Of a stretch of 29,394 nt of DNA, positions 8,844 to 15,404 are shown piece by piece; within the stretch, counting starts at the first letter, position 1; the number at the start of each line of letters is the position of its first letter. The notes beneath the pieces were generated by a model. It was not told where the DNA came from. It saw only the letters and a program-made list of their open reading frames with translations, and did not search any database. The DNA comes from Lachnospiraceae bacterium. GTDB lineage: Bacteria; Bacillota; Clostridia; Lachnospirales; Lachnospiraceae. The stretch is taken from positions 1 through 29,394 of the forward strand of contig CAADSM010000117.1 of the NCBI GenBank assembly GCA_900751785.1, in the 5' to 3' direction. The position numbers were made by a program, and so were the translations under genes.

Positions 8844-8895
8844 GTACCAGAACGGGAGCCTGAATCATAGTTTCGGGTTGCAGCCGGAAAGCCAT
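8818..8895 (-). CDS. Possible 25-residue leader peptide upstream of ileS
   Basis: This short ORF starts with ATG at 8893-8895 and is preceded by GGAGGA with a 5-nt gap, a good SD. It encodes a peptide beginning MAFRLQPETMIQ and ending VICR, and stops at the edge of the inverted-repeat element. It has no isoleucine run that would suggest classical attenuation. It may be a real small protein, a remnant, or chance. It is included because of its SD and its position between the T-box and ileS. Confidence 0.25.
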   Translation of the reverse strand: MAFRLQPETMIQAPVLVRSGAVICR

Positions 8896-8913
8896 CAAAA
8901 TCCTCCGTGCGCC

Positions 8914-8940
8914 AGTAAGAAATTTTTTAAATTTCTTACT
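8914..8940. repeat. AT-rich 12-bp perfect palindrome in the ileS leader
   Basis: AGTAAGAAATTT (8914-8925) is perfectly complementary to 8929-8940 around a 3-nt loop. It overlaps the stop codon of the small ORF at 8936-9127 and immediately precedes the SD of the 25-residue ORF. A second hairpin, TCTGGACG/CGTCCAGA, lies at 8960-8978. Function is unknown; it could be a processing or stability hairpin in the long ileS leader. Confidence 0.5.
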
Positions 8941-9127
8941 CCAATCCCCCAGCATCACATCTGGACGTCTCGTCCAGATACCGATGCGGACGGATATCCC
9001 ACGTTTCCGCCAGCGCACTTCCGATCTCAACCACCCTCACGGCGGTCTTTTTTTCATCTTCTGTCAGGGGAAACCTTCCGGCTTCAGGGAGCCTGAATGG
9101 ATGGTAGGTCCACTGCGGATATATCAT
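8936..9127 (-). CDS. Possible 63-aa small protein between the T-box and ileS
   Basis: From the ATG at 9127, with GGAG 9 nt upstream, a 63-aa frame runs to a TAA at 8936-8938. It encodes MIYPQWTYHPFRLPEAG and later TEDEKKTAVRVVEIGSALAE. Codon use is GC-rich at third positions, like the neighbouring genes. The same frame is open back to 9223, but a start there would lie inside the T-box antiterminator and terminator, so the shorter form is preferred. I recognise no family. It could be a real small gene under T-box control or a decayed fragment. Confidence 0.3.
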   Translation of the reverse strand: MIYPQWTYHPFRLPEAGRFPLTEDEKKTAVRVVEIGSALAETWDIRPHRYLDETSRCDAGGLE

Positions 9128-9174
9128 CCATGCAGGCTCCACACTGCCGATCAAAATATTCCCTGCCAGCAGAT

Positions 9175-9208
9175 AAAAAAAGCTTCCGTCCTGCAATAGG
9201 ACGAAAGC
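9175..9208 (-). terminator. T-box terminator hairpin
   Basis: GCTTTCGTCCT and AGGACGGAAGC pair over 11 bp with one G-U wobble and a 5-nt loop on the minus strand, followed by seven T. The left arm overlaps the antiterminator's TTTCGTCCT, so the two structures are mutually exclusive, as in T-box switches. Confidence 0.88.
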
Positions 9209-9493
9209 ATACTCTCGTTTCAACCACCTGTTACATCATACTTGAACTTCTTTTTCCCCTTATATACGCTGTCTTATTTCTGAGCTCAGAGTTATTCAGT
9301 TCGCATATGGTATCCTCTAACGCGGGATCTGCGTCAGCCCTTACTGTCTGCCAAAAATGATTTGGGGGCTGCAGCTCTGGAGTGATATTCGGAAGCATCT
9401 TACTGGTACCGGGCTCTCACCTTCCCCGGCTCGCTGGGATGTTCGGATGGATCTTACTGTCTCCTTCGTTGCCTTTGTTTTTGAAATTCATAC
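9175..9493 (-). ncRNA. Isoleucine-specific T-box leader of ileS
   Basis: T-boxes sense uncharged tRNA and favour antitermination. On the minus strand the leader shows stem I elements: an AGTAAGATC-type AGTA motif, GAGCCGGGGAAGGTGAGAG followed by CCCGG, and a specifier loop GAATATCACTCC (9379-9390) with the Ile codon ATC at 9384-9386. A stem III-like GACGCAGATCCCGCGTTAG follows. The antiterminator segment CAGGTGGTTGAAACGAGAG (9212-9230) contains TGGT, complementary to a tRNA ACCA end, and its ACGAGAG pairs with CTTTCGT. The downstream terminator has an 11-bp stem (9182-9208) and seven T (9175-9181). The core deviates from the usual AGGGTGGNACCGCG. The transcript probably begins near 9493. Confidence 0.88.
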
Positions 9494-9499
9494 AAAATA

Positions 9500-9528
9500 A
9501 TTATATAGATGGCTTGGAAAATAGTCAA
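9500..9528 (-). promoter_or_regulatory. Sigma-A promoter of the ileS T-box transcript
   Basis: TTGACT (9523-9528) and TATAAT (9500-9505) are separated by exactly 17 bp on the minus strand. This predicts a start near 9493, immediately before the T-box leader. Confidence 0.85.
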
Positions 9529-9639
9529 GAGGTTTTCTTTCCTGAGTTTTGCGCGAAATAATTTATTCTCAGCGATTCCAGCTCTCATCTCCCAAACACT
9601 TCTGCTGCCGTCTGCAAGTGTACCATTCAGCCATAAAAT

Positions 9640-9668
9640 TTGACATCATGTCCCCGCAGGTGTATAGT
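9640..9668 (+). promoter_or_regulatory. Sigma-A promoter of helD
   Basis: TTGACA (9640-9645) and TATAGT (9663-9668) are separated by 17 bp. The predicted start near 9675 gives a 5' leader of about 120 nt that includes the hairpin at 9711-9745. The promoter diverges from the ileS promoter, about 110 bp away. Confidence 0.82.
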
Positions 9669-9710
9669 ACGTGTACACACACAGATCAGGACATCGGAGC
9701 TTCGCACAGA

Positions 9711-9745
9711 GGATCCCGGAGGCGGCATCTCCGGGGTCCTTTCTT
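9711..9745 (+). terminator. Terminator-like attenuator in the helD leader
   Basis: GGATCCCGGAG (9711-9721) pairs over 11 bp, with one U-G wobble, with CTCCGGGGTCC (9729-9739) around a 7-nt loop, followed by TTTCTT. It lies between the helD promoter and the helD start codon, so it would truncate helD transcripts. An upstream segment, GGACATCGGAG (9689-9699), can also pair with the same 3' arm, which suggests an alternative fold. No leader peptide ORF with a convincing SD was seen. Confidence 0.6.
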
Positions 9746-9794
9746 GCCCCTCCATGCCTGGATATCCATTCGCAGAAAGGCAGGTGACTACCAG

Positions 9795-12700
9795 ATGGAC
9801 TCCCGCAGCATACATAAATTCCGCCCCATCCCGGGCCTGAGCCGGGATGCCGAGGAGAGACAGCTCTCCGAGATCATCCGCACAGCACAGGAAAATCTTG
9901 AGAAAGCAGAAAAATACGGAACCCGGCTGTCAGACGAGCTGCACGAGCTGATGGACGCCTATGGCACGAAGGACAAGGAGGCGCTCGCTCTCTTCCACAA
10001 CGCGCAGTCCCGGCTCAGAGAGAATCAGCGGGACCTGCTCCGCTGCCGGAAGGCGAGGATGAAGCCTTATTTCGGCCGCATTGACTTCAAGGACCCGAAG
10101 ATCCCCTATGCTGAGTCCTACTATGTAGGACGGGTCGGTATCTCCCGCAGCGGTTCCGAACCCGTGGTCATAGACTGGCGCGCACCTATTGCGTCCGTTT
10201 ACTACGAGAACACGATCGGACACTGCAGCTATACAGTCCAAAATGAAGGGGACTGCGAGATCGACCTGAAACGCAAACGAACCTACGAGATCGCAGACGA
10301 CCGCTTGATCGATTTCTTTGACTCAGACGTCGTGGCAAACGACGAGCTCCTGACAAAATATCTTGCCCGCAATAAAAGTGCGGTCCTCGGGGAGATCATT
10401 GCCACGATCCAGAAGGAACAGAATACCGTCATCCGGAGATCTCCGAAAATGAACCTGATCGTACAGGGCGTCGCCGGATCGGGAAAGACGACCGTGGCGA
10501 TGCACCGCATTTCCTATATCCTGTATAACTATGAGGAGGACTTCCGCCCGGAAGATTTCTATATCATCGGAAGCAACCGGATCCTCCTGAACTATATCAC
10601 CAGCGTCCTGCCTGACCTGGATGTATACGGCGTATCCCAGATGACCATGGAGCAGCTCTTCGTGCGCCTCCTCTACGAAGACTGGGATCCCAAGGTCCAC
10701 CACATCCGCCCCTTCGACAAAAAGAACCGCCGCGCATGGATCAAGGGGAGCTATGAATGGTTCCATGATCTGGAGCGCTTCTGCCAGGAGCTCGAGAGAT
10801 CGTCTATCCCTCAGGAAAGCATATTTCTTGAAAATGGCGCCCTTATCATGAAGAAATCTTCGATCCGGAACTACATTGAGAGCAATCCTCTTGTGTCCAT
10901 GCAGGGAAAGATCAACATGCTCAATGCGATCCTGCACACAAAGCTGGAAAATGAGATGTCCGCCAAAGCCGCCCGCTATCCGCTCAAGGTGAAAAAAGAG
11001 GTTCTGAAAAAGTACAGGCGGCATTTCGGAAGAGGCGTGTGGAAGGGATCTGTTTTTGAAGTTTACCGCAGCTTCCTGTATGAGCAGGAGGAAAAAGGAA
11101 AGAGCGTTCCCAGATCTGAAGATGAGTTTGACCTGTATGACCTGGCAGCCCTCGCCTACATTTATAAGCGCATCAAGGAGACCGACGGCATCCGCGAGGC
11201 AAGCCATGTGATCATCGACGAGGCACAGGATTTCGGCATGATGGCATATGGCGCGCTCTCCTACTGCCTGCGGAACTGTACGTATACAATCATGGGCGAC
11301 GTCTCCCAGAATATCCATTACGGATACGGACTGAACGACTGGGAAGACCTGAAAAGCCTGATGCTCCGGGGACTGTCCGGCGGTTTCGGCGTGCTCAGGA
11401 AAAGCTACCGAAATACTGTAGAGATCTCGGATTTTGCCACCGGGATCCTGCGGCACGGCAGCTTCCCCGTCTACCCGGTCGATCCCATAGAACGCCATGG
11501 AAATCCCGTGTCCATAACCGCGTGCAGCGGCGAAACAGACATGATCCGAAATACAGTGGAAACGATCCGCAGATGGCAGTCAGACGGCAGAGAGACGATC
11601 GCAGTCATCTGCCGGGATGAGACAGGCTCTGCCCATGTAAAGGAAGCTCTTGGCAGGGAGCTCCGCCTTGCGGACAGCGATCTTGAGACTGCAGTATTTA
11701 CGGAGGGGATCATGGTCCTTCCCGTGGAATACACAAAGGGCCTGGAGTTCGACGCGGTGGTCCTCTATGATCCTTCTGCTGAAAACTATCCGGCAGAAGA
11801 CGGTTATGTCAAGCTCCTGTATGTGGCAGCGACCCGCGCGCTCCACGAACTTGCCGTGATACACGCGGGAGACCTGACCGATCTGATCGCAAAACCAGTG
11901 TCTGTTGAAAAAGAGCTGCGGCTGCTGGAAGAAGGTACTCCGCATCCGACAGAAGCTCATAGATCTTCTCCGCTTCCAAAAGGGCAGTACCATCCTATGC
12001 CGGAAGGACCGTCCCAGCACCAGCCAGAAGGACGTTCCCTGTACCAGCCGGCAGGAGGTCACCTGCCGCTGCCCGCGGGAGATAACGACGACCTTTCCCC
12101 GGATGCAGGCACAGCGCCGGGGACGCCGAAGAAGGAGCTCATCCTCCATGAAATCCCCGGATCGGCACGGAGAAGCAGGAAGGACCTTCCCGTCAATCCA
12201 TCGCCCCATCCTTTCGGCTCAATCCCCGCCGGCAGCATCCTGCTTCCGAAGAGCGAGTCCGGATCCGCCGACTTCTCGATCCGTGATATAAAGCGGACAC
12301 AGACACGGCTTGATCTGATCAGCCGCGGCGGCTTCCTCCGCCTGACCCCTGTGCACGACGCCGTGATCCGGGTACGGTTTGTCAGCGGCAAGACCCCGGA
12401 CACTTCATACGGATGGTGGAACTGCCGGCCAGCAGGACCTGTCTCATGGACAGCCCGGGCCGGGAAATCTCTTGTGGAGCTCTCCACCGCCAGGATCCGG
12501 ATACAGGCCGACAGAAGAAGCGGCGCGATTCGGTTTTTCGACGAGAACGGCCGGCGGCTGCTCTCAGAGCAGACTTCTCTCCCGAGACAGATTGAAGCAG
12601 GGAAGACCATCCGCACGTGGGAATATTTTGACTGGCAGAAAAGCGAAAAGCTCTCCGCAAAAGGGATCCTTGCAGAGGATCTCGAGAGTATGGACCACAA

Positions 12701-12932
12701 GGCGAGGTATATCAGCTTCGGCGGGATACGGCTGCGCATGCCTCTTCTGATATCCCAGTACGGTTACGGCATCGCCATTGCCGCAGAAGAGACCGTCATG
12801 TGCTGCAATATCCCCATGTACGGCACTTACCTGTATACCGAGGGGCCCGGACAGATCGACTACTACTTTATCCGCGGAGAAAATTACAGGGAGATCCTCA
12901 GGCTTTACCAGTTGATCCAGGAGATGCGCTGA
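9795..12932 (+). CDS. helD: HelD-like UvrD-family helicase fused to a GH31 N-terminal-like domain
   Basis: HelD proteins bind RNA polymerase and use ATP to free stalled complexes; some confer rifampicin tolerance. The 1,045-aa protein starts at the ATG at 9795 with AGGTG 8 nt upstream. An N-terminal coiled-coil arm comes first (about residues 15-80), then the HelD block YYVGRVGISRSGSEPVVIDW. Superfamily 1 motifs follow: Walker A GVAGSGKTT (about 225), IIDEAQDF (about 472), GDVSQNIHYG, KSYRNTVEIS, EYTKGLEFDAVVLYDP and LLYVAATRAL (about 673). HelD normally ends soon after. Here a Pro/Gly/Gln-rich linker (about 712-825) leads to about 220 residues resembling the N-terminal beta-sandwich of GH31 glycosidases (VRFVSGKTPDTSYG, SGAIRFFDENGRRLLSEQ, IDYYFIRGENYREILRLY). 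It stops where the GH31 catalytic barrel would begin. The helicase call is firm; the GH31-like call rests on motif resemblance. Confidence 0.92.
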   Translation: MDSRSIHKFRPIPGLSRDAEERQLSEIIRTAQENLEKAEKYGTRLSDELHELMDAYGTKDKEALALFHNAQSRLRENQRDLLRCRKARMKPYFGRIDFKDPKIPYAESYYVGRVGISRSGSEPVVIDWRAPIASVYYENTIGHCSYTVQNEGDCEIDLKRKRTYEIADDRLIDFFDSDVVANDELLTKYLARNKSAVLGEIIATIQKEQNTVIRRSPKMNLIVQGVAGSGKTTVAMHRISYILYNYEEDFRPEDFYIIGSNRILLNYITSVLPDLDVYGVSQMTMEQLFVRLLYEDWDPKVHHIRPFDKKNRRAWIKGSYEWFHDLERFCQELERSSIPQESIFLENGALIMKKSSIRNYIESNPLVSMQGKINMLNAILHTKLENEMSAKAARYPLKVKKEVLKKYRRHFGRGVWKGSVFEVYRSFLYEQEEKGKSVPRSEDEFDLYDLAALAYIYKRIKETDGIREASHVIIDEAQDFGMMAYGALSYCLRNCTYTIMGDVSQNIHYGYGLNDWEDLKSLMLRGLSGGFGVLRKSYRNTVEISDFATGILRHGSFPVYPVDPIERHGNPVSITACSGETDMIRNTVETIRRWQSDGRETIAVICRDETGSAHVKEALGRELRLADSDLETAVFTEGIMVLPVEYTKGLEFDAVVLYDPSAENYPAEDGYVKLLYVAATRALHELAVIHAGDLTDLIAKPVSVEKELRLLEEGTPHPTEAHRSSPLPKGQYHPMPEGPSQHQPEGRSLYQPAGGHLPLPAGDNDDLSPDAGTAPGTPKKELILHEIPGSARRSRKDLPVNPSPHPFGSIPAGSILLPKSESGSADFSIRDIKRTQTRLDLISRGGFLRLTPVHDAVIRVRFVSGKTPDTSYGWWNCRPAGPVSWTARAGKSLVELSTARIRIQADRRSGAIRFFDENGRRLLSEQTSLPRQIEAGKTIRTWEYFDWQKSEKLSAKGILAEDLESMDHKARYISFGGIRLRMPLLISQYGYGIAIAAEETVMCCNIPMYGTYLYTEGPGQIDYYFIRGENYREILRLYQLIQEMR

Positions 12933-12943
12933 CACTAAGAAGA

Positions 12944-12974
12944 GAACGGGAGACGCCGGCCGCGTCTCCCGTTC
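12944..12974. terminator. Bidirectional terminator between helD and the P-type ATPase gene
   Basis: GAACGGGAGACGC (12944-12956) and its exact complement (12962-12974) form a 13-bp GC-rich stem with a 5-nt loop, extendable by AAGAAG/CTTCTT pairs outside. The plus strand continues CCTTCTTACTTATCCTTTTT, adequate for helD termination. On the minus strand it lies 35 bp past the ATPase stop. Confidence 0.85.
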
Positions 12975-13009
12975 CCTTCTTACTTATCCTTTTTATCCTT
13001 TTTCTATCT

Positions 13010-14893
13010 TTACAGCCGTTTCACGAAAAGTGCCCGGATGGCATTGAGCACTGCAATGATCATAACGCCTACATCTGCGAAAATGGCGAGCCACATATTG
13101 GCAAGCCCTGCAGCTCCGAGCACCAGGCAGATCAGCTTGATGCCGATGGCAAACCAGATATTTTCGTACACGATCCGGAGGCATTTCCGCGATATCTTGA
13201 TCGCCTTCGCGATCTTCATCGGGTCGTCGTCCATGAGGACGATGTCTGCCGCCTCGATCGCTGCATCGGATCCCATGGCCCCCATGGCAATACCGATATC
13301 CGCCCTTGAAAGGACCGGCGCGTCATTGATCCCGTCGCCGACAAAGGCAAGCTTCCCTCTCTCCATTTTCTGTTCCAGGAGCTCTTCCACCTTGGCCACC
13401 TTATCCCCCGGAAGGAGCTCCGCATACACTTCGTCGATTCCAAGATCTGCCGCCACATGCTCCGCGACTTTCCACGAATCTCCGGTCAGCATGACTGTCT
13501 TCTCAATCCCTGCCGAGCGCAGCGCCCGGATTGCTTCCTTCGCATGCGGTTTCTCCACATCTGAGATCACGATATGTCCCGCATAGGTCCCGCCTACCGC
13601 CATATGGACGATCGTTCCCGCCTGATGACAGTCGATCCACTTGACGCCGAGCTTATCCATGAGCTTTGAATTTCCTGCTGCCACTTCAATCCCGTCGACT
13701 TTTGCCGTCACGCCGTTTCCGCTGATCTCCCGGACGTCTGTCACCCTGCTCCGGTCGATCTCTTTTCCGTATGCCCGCTGCAGACTCCTGCTGATCGGAT
13801 GGGATGACGCGCTCTCAGCGAGCGCCGCGTACTCAAGAAGCTGTTCCCTGTCCATCTCATTGTGATGGACTTCGTTCACTTCAAACACACCCTGTGTCAG
13901 CGTGCCTGTCTTGTCAAAGACGACACATTTCGTCCGGGACAATGTCTCCAGATAGTTGGAGCCCTTGACAAGGACTCCTGCGTTGCTGGCTCCGCCGATG
14001 CCCGCGAAGAAGCTTAACGGGATACTGATGACCAGCGCGCACGGACAGCTTATGACAAGGAATGTAAGTGCTCTGTATACCCATGTCCCCCAGTCCGCAG
14101 GAAGACCCATGCCGAACATCCGGACAAGAGGCGGAAGGACCGCGAGGGCGATCGCACTGTACACGACAGCCGGAGTGTAGATCCTCGCAAATTTCGTGAT
14201 GAACTCTTCAGACCTTGACTTGCGGGAGCTTGCATTCTCCACCAGATCAAGGATCTTCGAGACTGTAGACTCTCCAAATTCTTTCGTAGTCTTTATCTTC
14301 AGGACACCAGTCATATTGATACATCCGCTGACGATCTCGTCACCTTCCGCCACATCCCTCGGCAGACTCTCGCCCGTGAGCGCGCTCGTATTCAGGGCAG
14401 CGCTTCCCTCTATCACGATCCCGTCGATCGGCACCTTCTCACCCGGCTGGACGACGATCACGGAGCCGATCTCCACTTCATCCGGGTCCACCTGCTCCAG
14501 CTTTCCGTCTGTCTCGATATTCGCATAGTCCGGGCGGATATCCATCAGATCGCTGATATTTCTCCTGCTCTTTCCGACTGCGTAGCTCTGGAACCACTCT
14601 CCGACCTGGTAGAACAGCATAACCGCGATCGCCTCTGTGTAATCGCCGTCGCCGCAGAGAGCGATCGCAATGGCTCCGATCGTCGCAACCGCCATCAGCA
14701 GGCTCTCGTCAAAGGGCTGTCTGTTCTTTATGCCTTTGAACGCTTTGATCAGGATATCGTATCCGATGATCAGATAGGGGATCAGATAGAGAAAAAATCT
14801 GATGTATCCGTCAACCGGGAGAAAGTGAAGCCCGATCATAAGGACCGCTGAGACCAGGATCCTCGCCAGCATTTTTTTCTGTTTCTTGTTCAT
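13010..14893 (-). CDS. cadA: Heavy-metal P1B-type ATPase (Zn/Cd/Pb exporter type) lacking its HMA domain
   Basis: This ATP-driven membrane pump probably exports Zn2+, Cd2+ or Pb2+. The 627-aa protein has the transmembrane metal-site motif SCPCALVIS (about residue 284), the phosphorylation motif DKTGTLT, HPISRSL, a TGDSWKVAEHVAADLGI block and GDGINDAPVLSRADIGIAMG. The last membrane helices show FAIGIKLICLVLG and FADVGVMIIAVLNAIR; this Lys/Asp pair is typical of the Zn/Cd/Pb subgroup rather than copper pumps. The usual N-terminal HMA domain is absent, but a separate 72-aa HMA protein is encoded just upstream (15007-15225), presumably supplying metal in trans. The start at 14893 has AGAGG 7 nt upstream. 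The ArsR regulator is divergently encoded. Confidence 0.93.
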   Translation of the reverse strand: MNKKQKKMLARILVSAVLMIGLHFLPVDGYIRFFLYLIPYLIIGYDILIKAFKGIKNRQPFDESLLMAVATIGAIAIALCGDGDYTEAIAVMLFYQVGEWFQSYAVGKSRRNISDLMDIRPDYANIETDGKLEQVDPDEVEIGSVIVVQPGEKVPIDGIVIEGSAALNTSALTGESLPRDVAEGDEIVSGCINMTGVLKIKTTKEFGESTVSKILDLVENASSRKSRSEEFITKFARIYTPAVVYSAIALAVLPPLVRMFGMGLPADWGTWVYRALTFLVISCPCALVISIPLSFFAGIGGASNAGVLVKGSNYLETLSRTKCVVFDKTGTLTQGVFEVNEVHHNEMDREQLLEYAALAESASSHPISRSLQRAYGKEIDRSRVTDVREISGNGVTAKVDGIEVAAGNSKLMDKLGVKWIDCHQAGTIVHMAVGGTYAGHIVISDVEKPHAKEAIRALRSAGIEKTVMLTGDSWKVAEHVAADLGIDEVYAELLPGDKVAKVEELLEQKMERGKLAFVGDGINDAPVLSRADIGIAMGAMGSDAAIEAADIVLMDDDPMKIAKAIKISRKCLRIVYENIWFAIGIKLICLVLGAAGLANMWLAIFADVGVMIIAVLNAIRALFVKRL

Positions 14894-14914
14894 ACTGTTT
14901 CCTCTTTCATCATT

Positions 14915-14934
14915 AATTAAATATATGCTTAATT
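14915..14934. promoter_or_regulatory. Second ArsR-type operator candidate, before cadA
   Basis: The 20-bp palindrome AATTAAATATATGCTTAATT has the same AATTAAA-N7-TTAATT frame as the site at 15288-15307 in the divergent promoter. It lies 22 bp upstream of the cadA start. A shared regulator binding both is inferred; no clear promoter was seen between them. Confidence 0.5.
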
Positions 14935-14958
14935 GTTTATCTGTTTAGCATTTTTACA

Positions 14959-14986
14959 CCCCGGGCATCCACACCGGAGCCCGGGG
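14959..14986. other. Intercistronic GC hairpin between the HMA gene and cadA
   Basis: CCCCGGGC and GCCCGGGG form a perfect 8-bp stem with a 12-nt loop. Neither strand has a following U-tract, so it is not a standard terminator. It may mark mRNA processing or adjust the ratio of the chaperone and pump messages. Confidence 0.5.
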
Positions 14987-15006
14987 CAGCATCCGCAGAT
15001 GTATGA

Positions 15007-15225
15007 TCAGATAAAAATCTCGCAGTCGTCTTCCACTTTCTTGCAGTTTTTGAGTACTTCCTGCATGACAGCCTTCGCGTCATGCCCCTCCTCAAACTCC
15101 ACGTTCATCTTAAGCGTCATGAAGTTTACCACCGCGTCCTTGACTCCAGCCGTATTCTTCGCTGCCTGCTCCATCTTGTTTGCACAGTTTGCGCAGTCTA
15201 CATCGATCTTATAAGTCTTTTTCAT
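15007..15225 (-). CDS. Small HMA-domain metal-binding protein (metallochaperone)
   Basis: This 72-aa ferredoxin-like HMA protein has the metal-binding CxxC as DCANCANKM (Cys11 and Cys14). The spacing is typical of CopZ-like chaperones and of the N-terminal domains of metal ATPases. Asp before the first Cys, as in DCANC, is more usual for Zn/Cd/Pb-type domains than for the MxCxxC of copper chaperones. Two further cysteines (61 and 68) lie near the C-terminus. It has AAGGAG 9 nt before its ATG. It is the first gene of the minus-strand unit and precedes the HMA-less ATPase, so the two likely function as a split pump. Expression is probably repressed through the operator at 15288-15307. Confidence 0.85.
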   Translation of the reverse strand: MKKTYKIDVDCANCANKMEQAAKNTAGVKDAVVNFMTLKMNVEFEEGHDAKAVMQEVLKNCKKVEDDCEIFI

Positions 15226-15287
15226 CTTCGCTCTCTCCTTTATCTTGAAACCTGCTGCTGTATCCAGCCGCAGCAGACTTCATTTTT

Positions 15288-15307
15288 AATTAAACGATTA
15301 TTTAATT
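15288..15307. promoter_or_regulatory. Primary ArsR-type operator in the divergent metal-response promoter
   Basis: AATTAAA-CGATTA-TTTAATT has perfect 7-bp arms. It abuts the -35 of the plus-strand regulator promoter and lies just downstream of the minus-strand start region, so one bound repressor could block both directions. AT-rich imperfect palindromes of about this size are typical ArsR/SmtB operators. Confidence 0.6.
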
Positions 15308-15308
15308 G

Positions 15309-15338
15309 TTGACTATACTGTACTTCTGATCCTATAAT
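15309..15338 (+). promoter_or_regulatory. Promoter of the arsR-araC unit
   Basis: TTGACT (15309-15314) and TATAAT (15333-15338) are separated by 18 bp. The start would fall near 15345, about 60 nt before the arsR-type gene. Confidence 0.75.
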
Positions 15339-15345
15339 AAGTCAA
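15317..15345 (-). promoter_or_regulatory. Divergent promoter of the HMA-cadA unit
   Basis: On the minus strand TTGACT (15340-15345) and TACAGT (15317-15322) are separated by 17 bp. A TATAGT nearby would need a 22-bp spacer. The promoter overlaps the plus-strand one, so both are subject to the same operator. Confidence 0.55.
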
Positions 15346-15404
15346 GAGAAAAACCCGCGGTTTTCCCGTTTGGGCGAAAAATATTTCCGAATGGAGCAAT
15401 CACT

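Noticed and set aside
9128..9223. Longer form of the small ORF in the ileS leader
   Set aside because: Its start would lie within the T-box antiterminator and terminator; the sequence there is explained by RNA structure.
9671..9786. GTG-started 38-residue leader frame in the helD leader
   Set aside because: Its start is at or upstream of the predicted transcription start and has no SD.
9549..9794. 82-residue N-terminal extension of helD
   Set aside because: It includes the promoter and leader hairpin, and HelD proteins start near the position chosen.
10323..11498. 391-codon minus-strand ORF antisense to helD
   Set aside because: It overlaps the helicase motifs of helD entirely and has shadow-like composition with no SD or domain.
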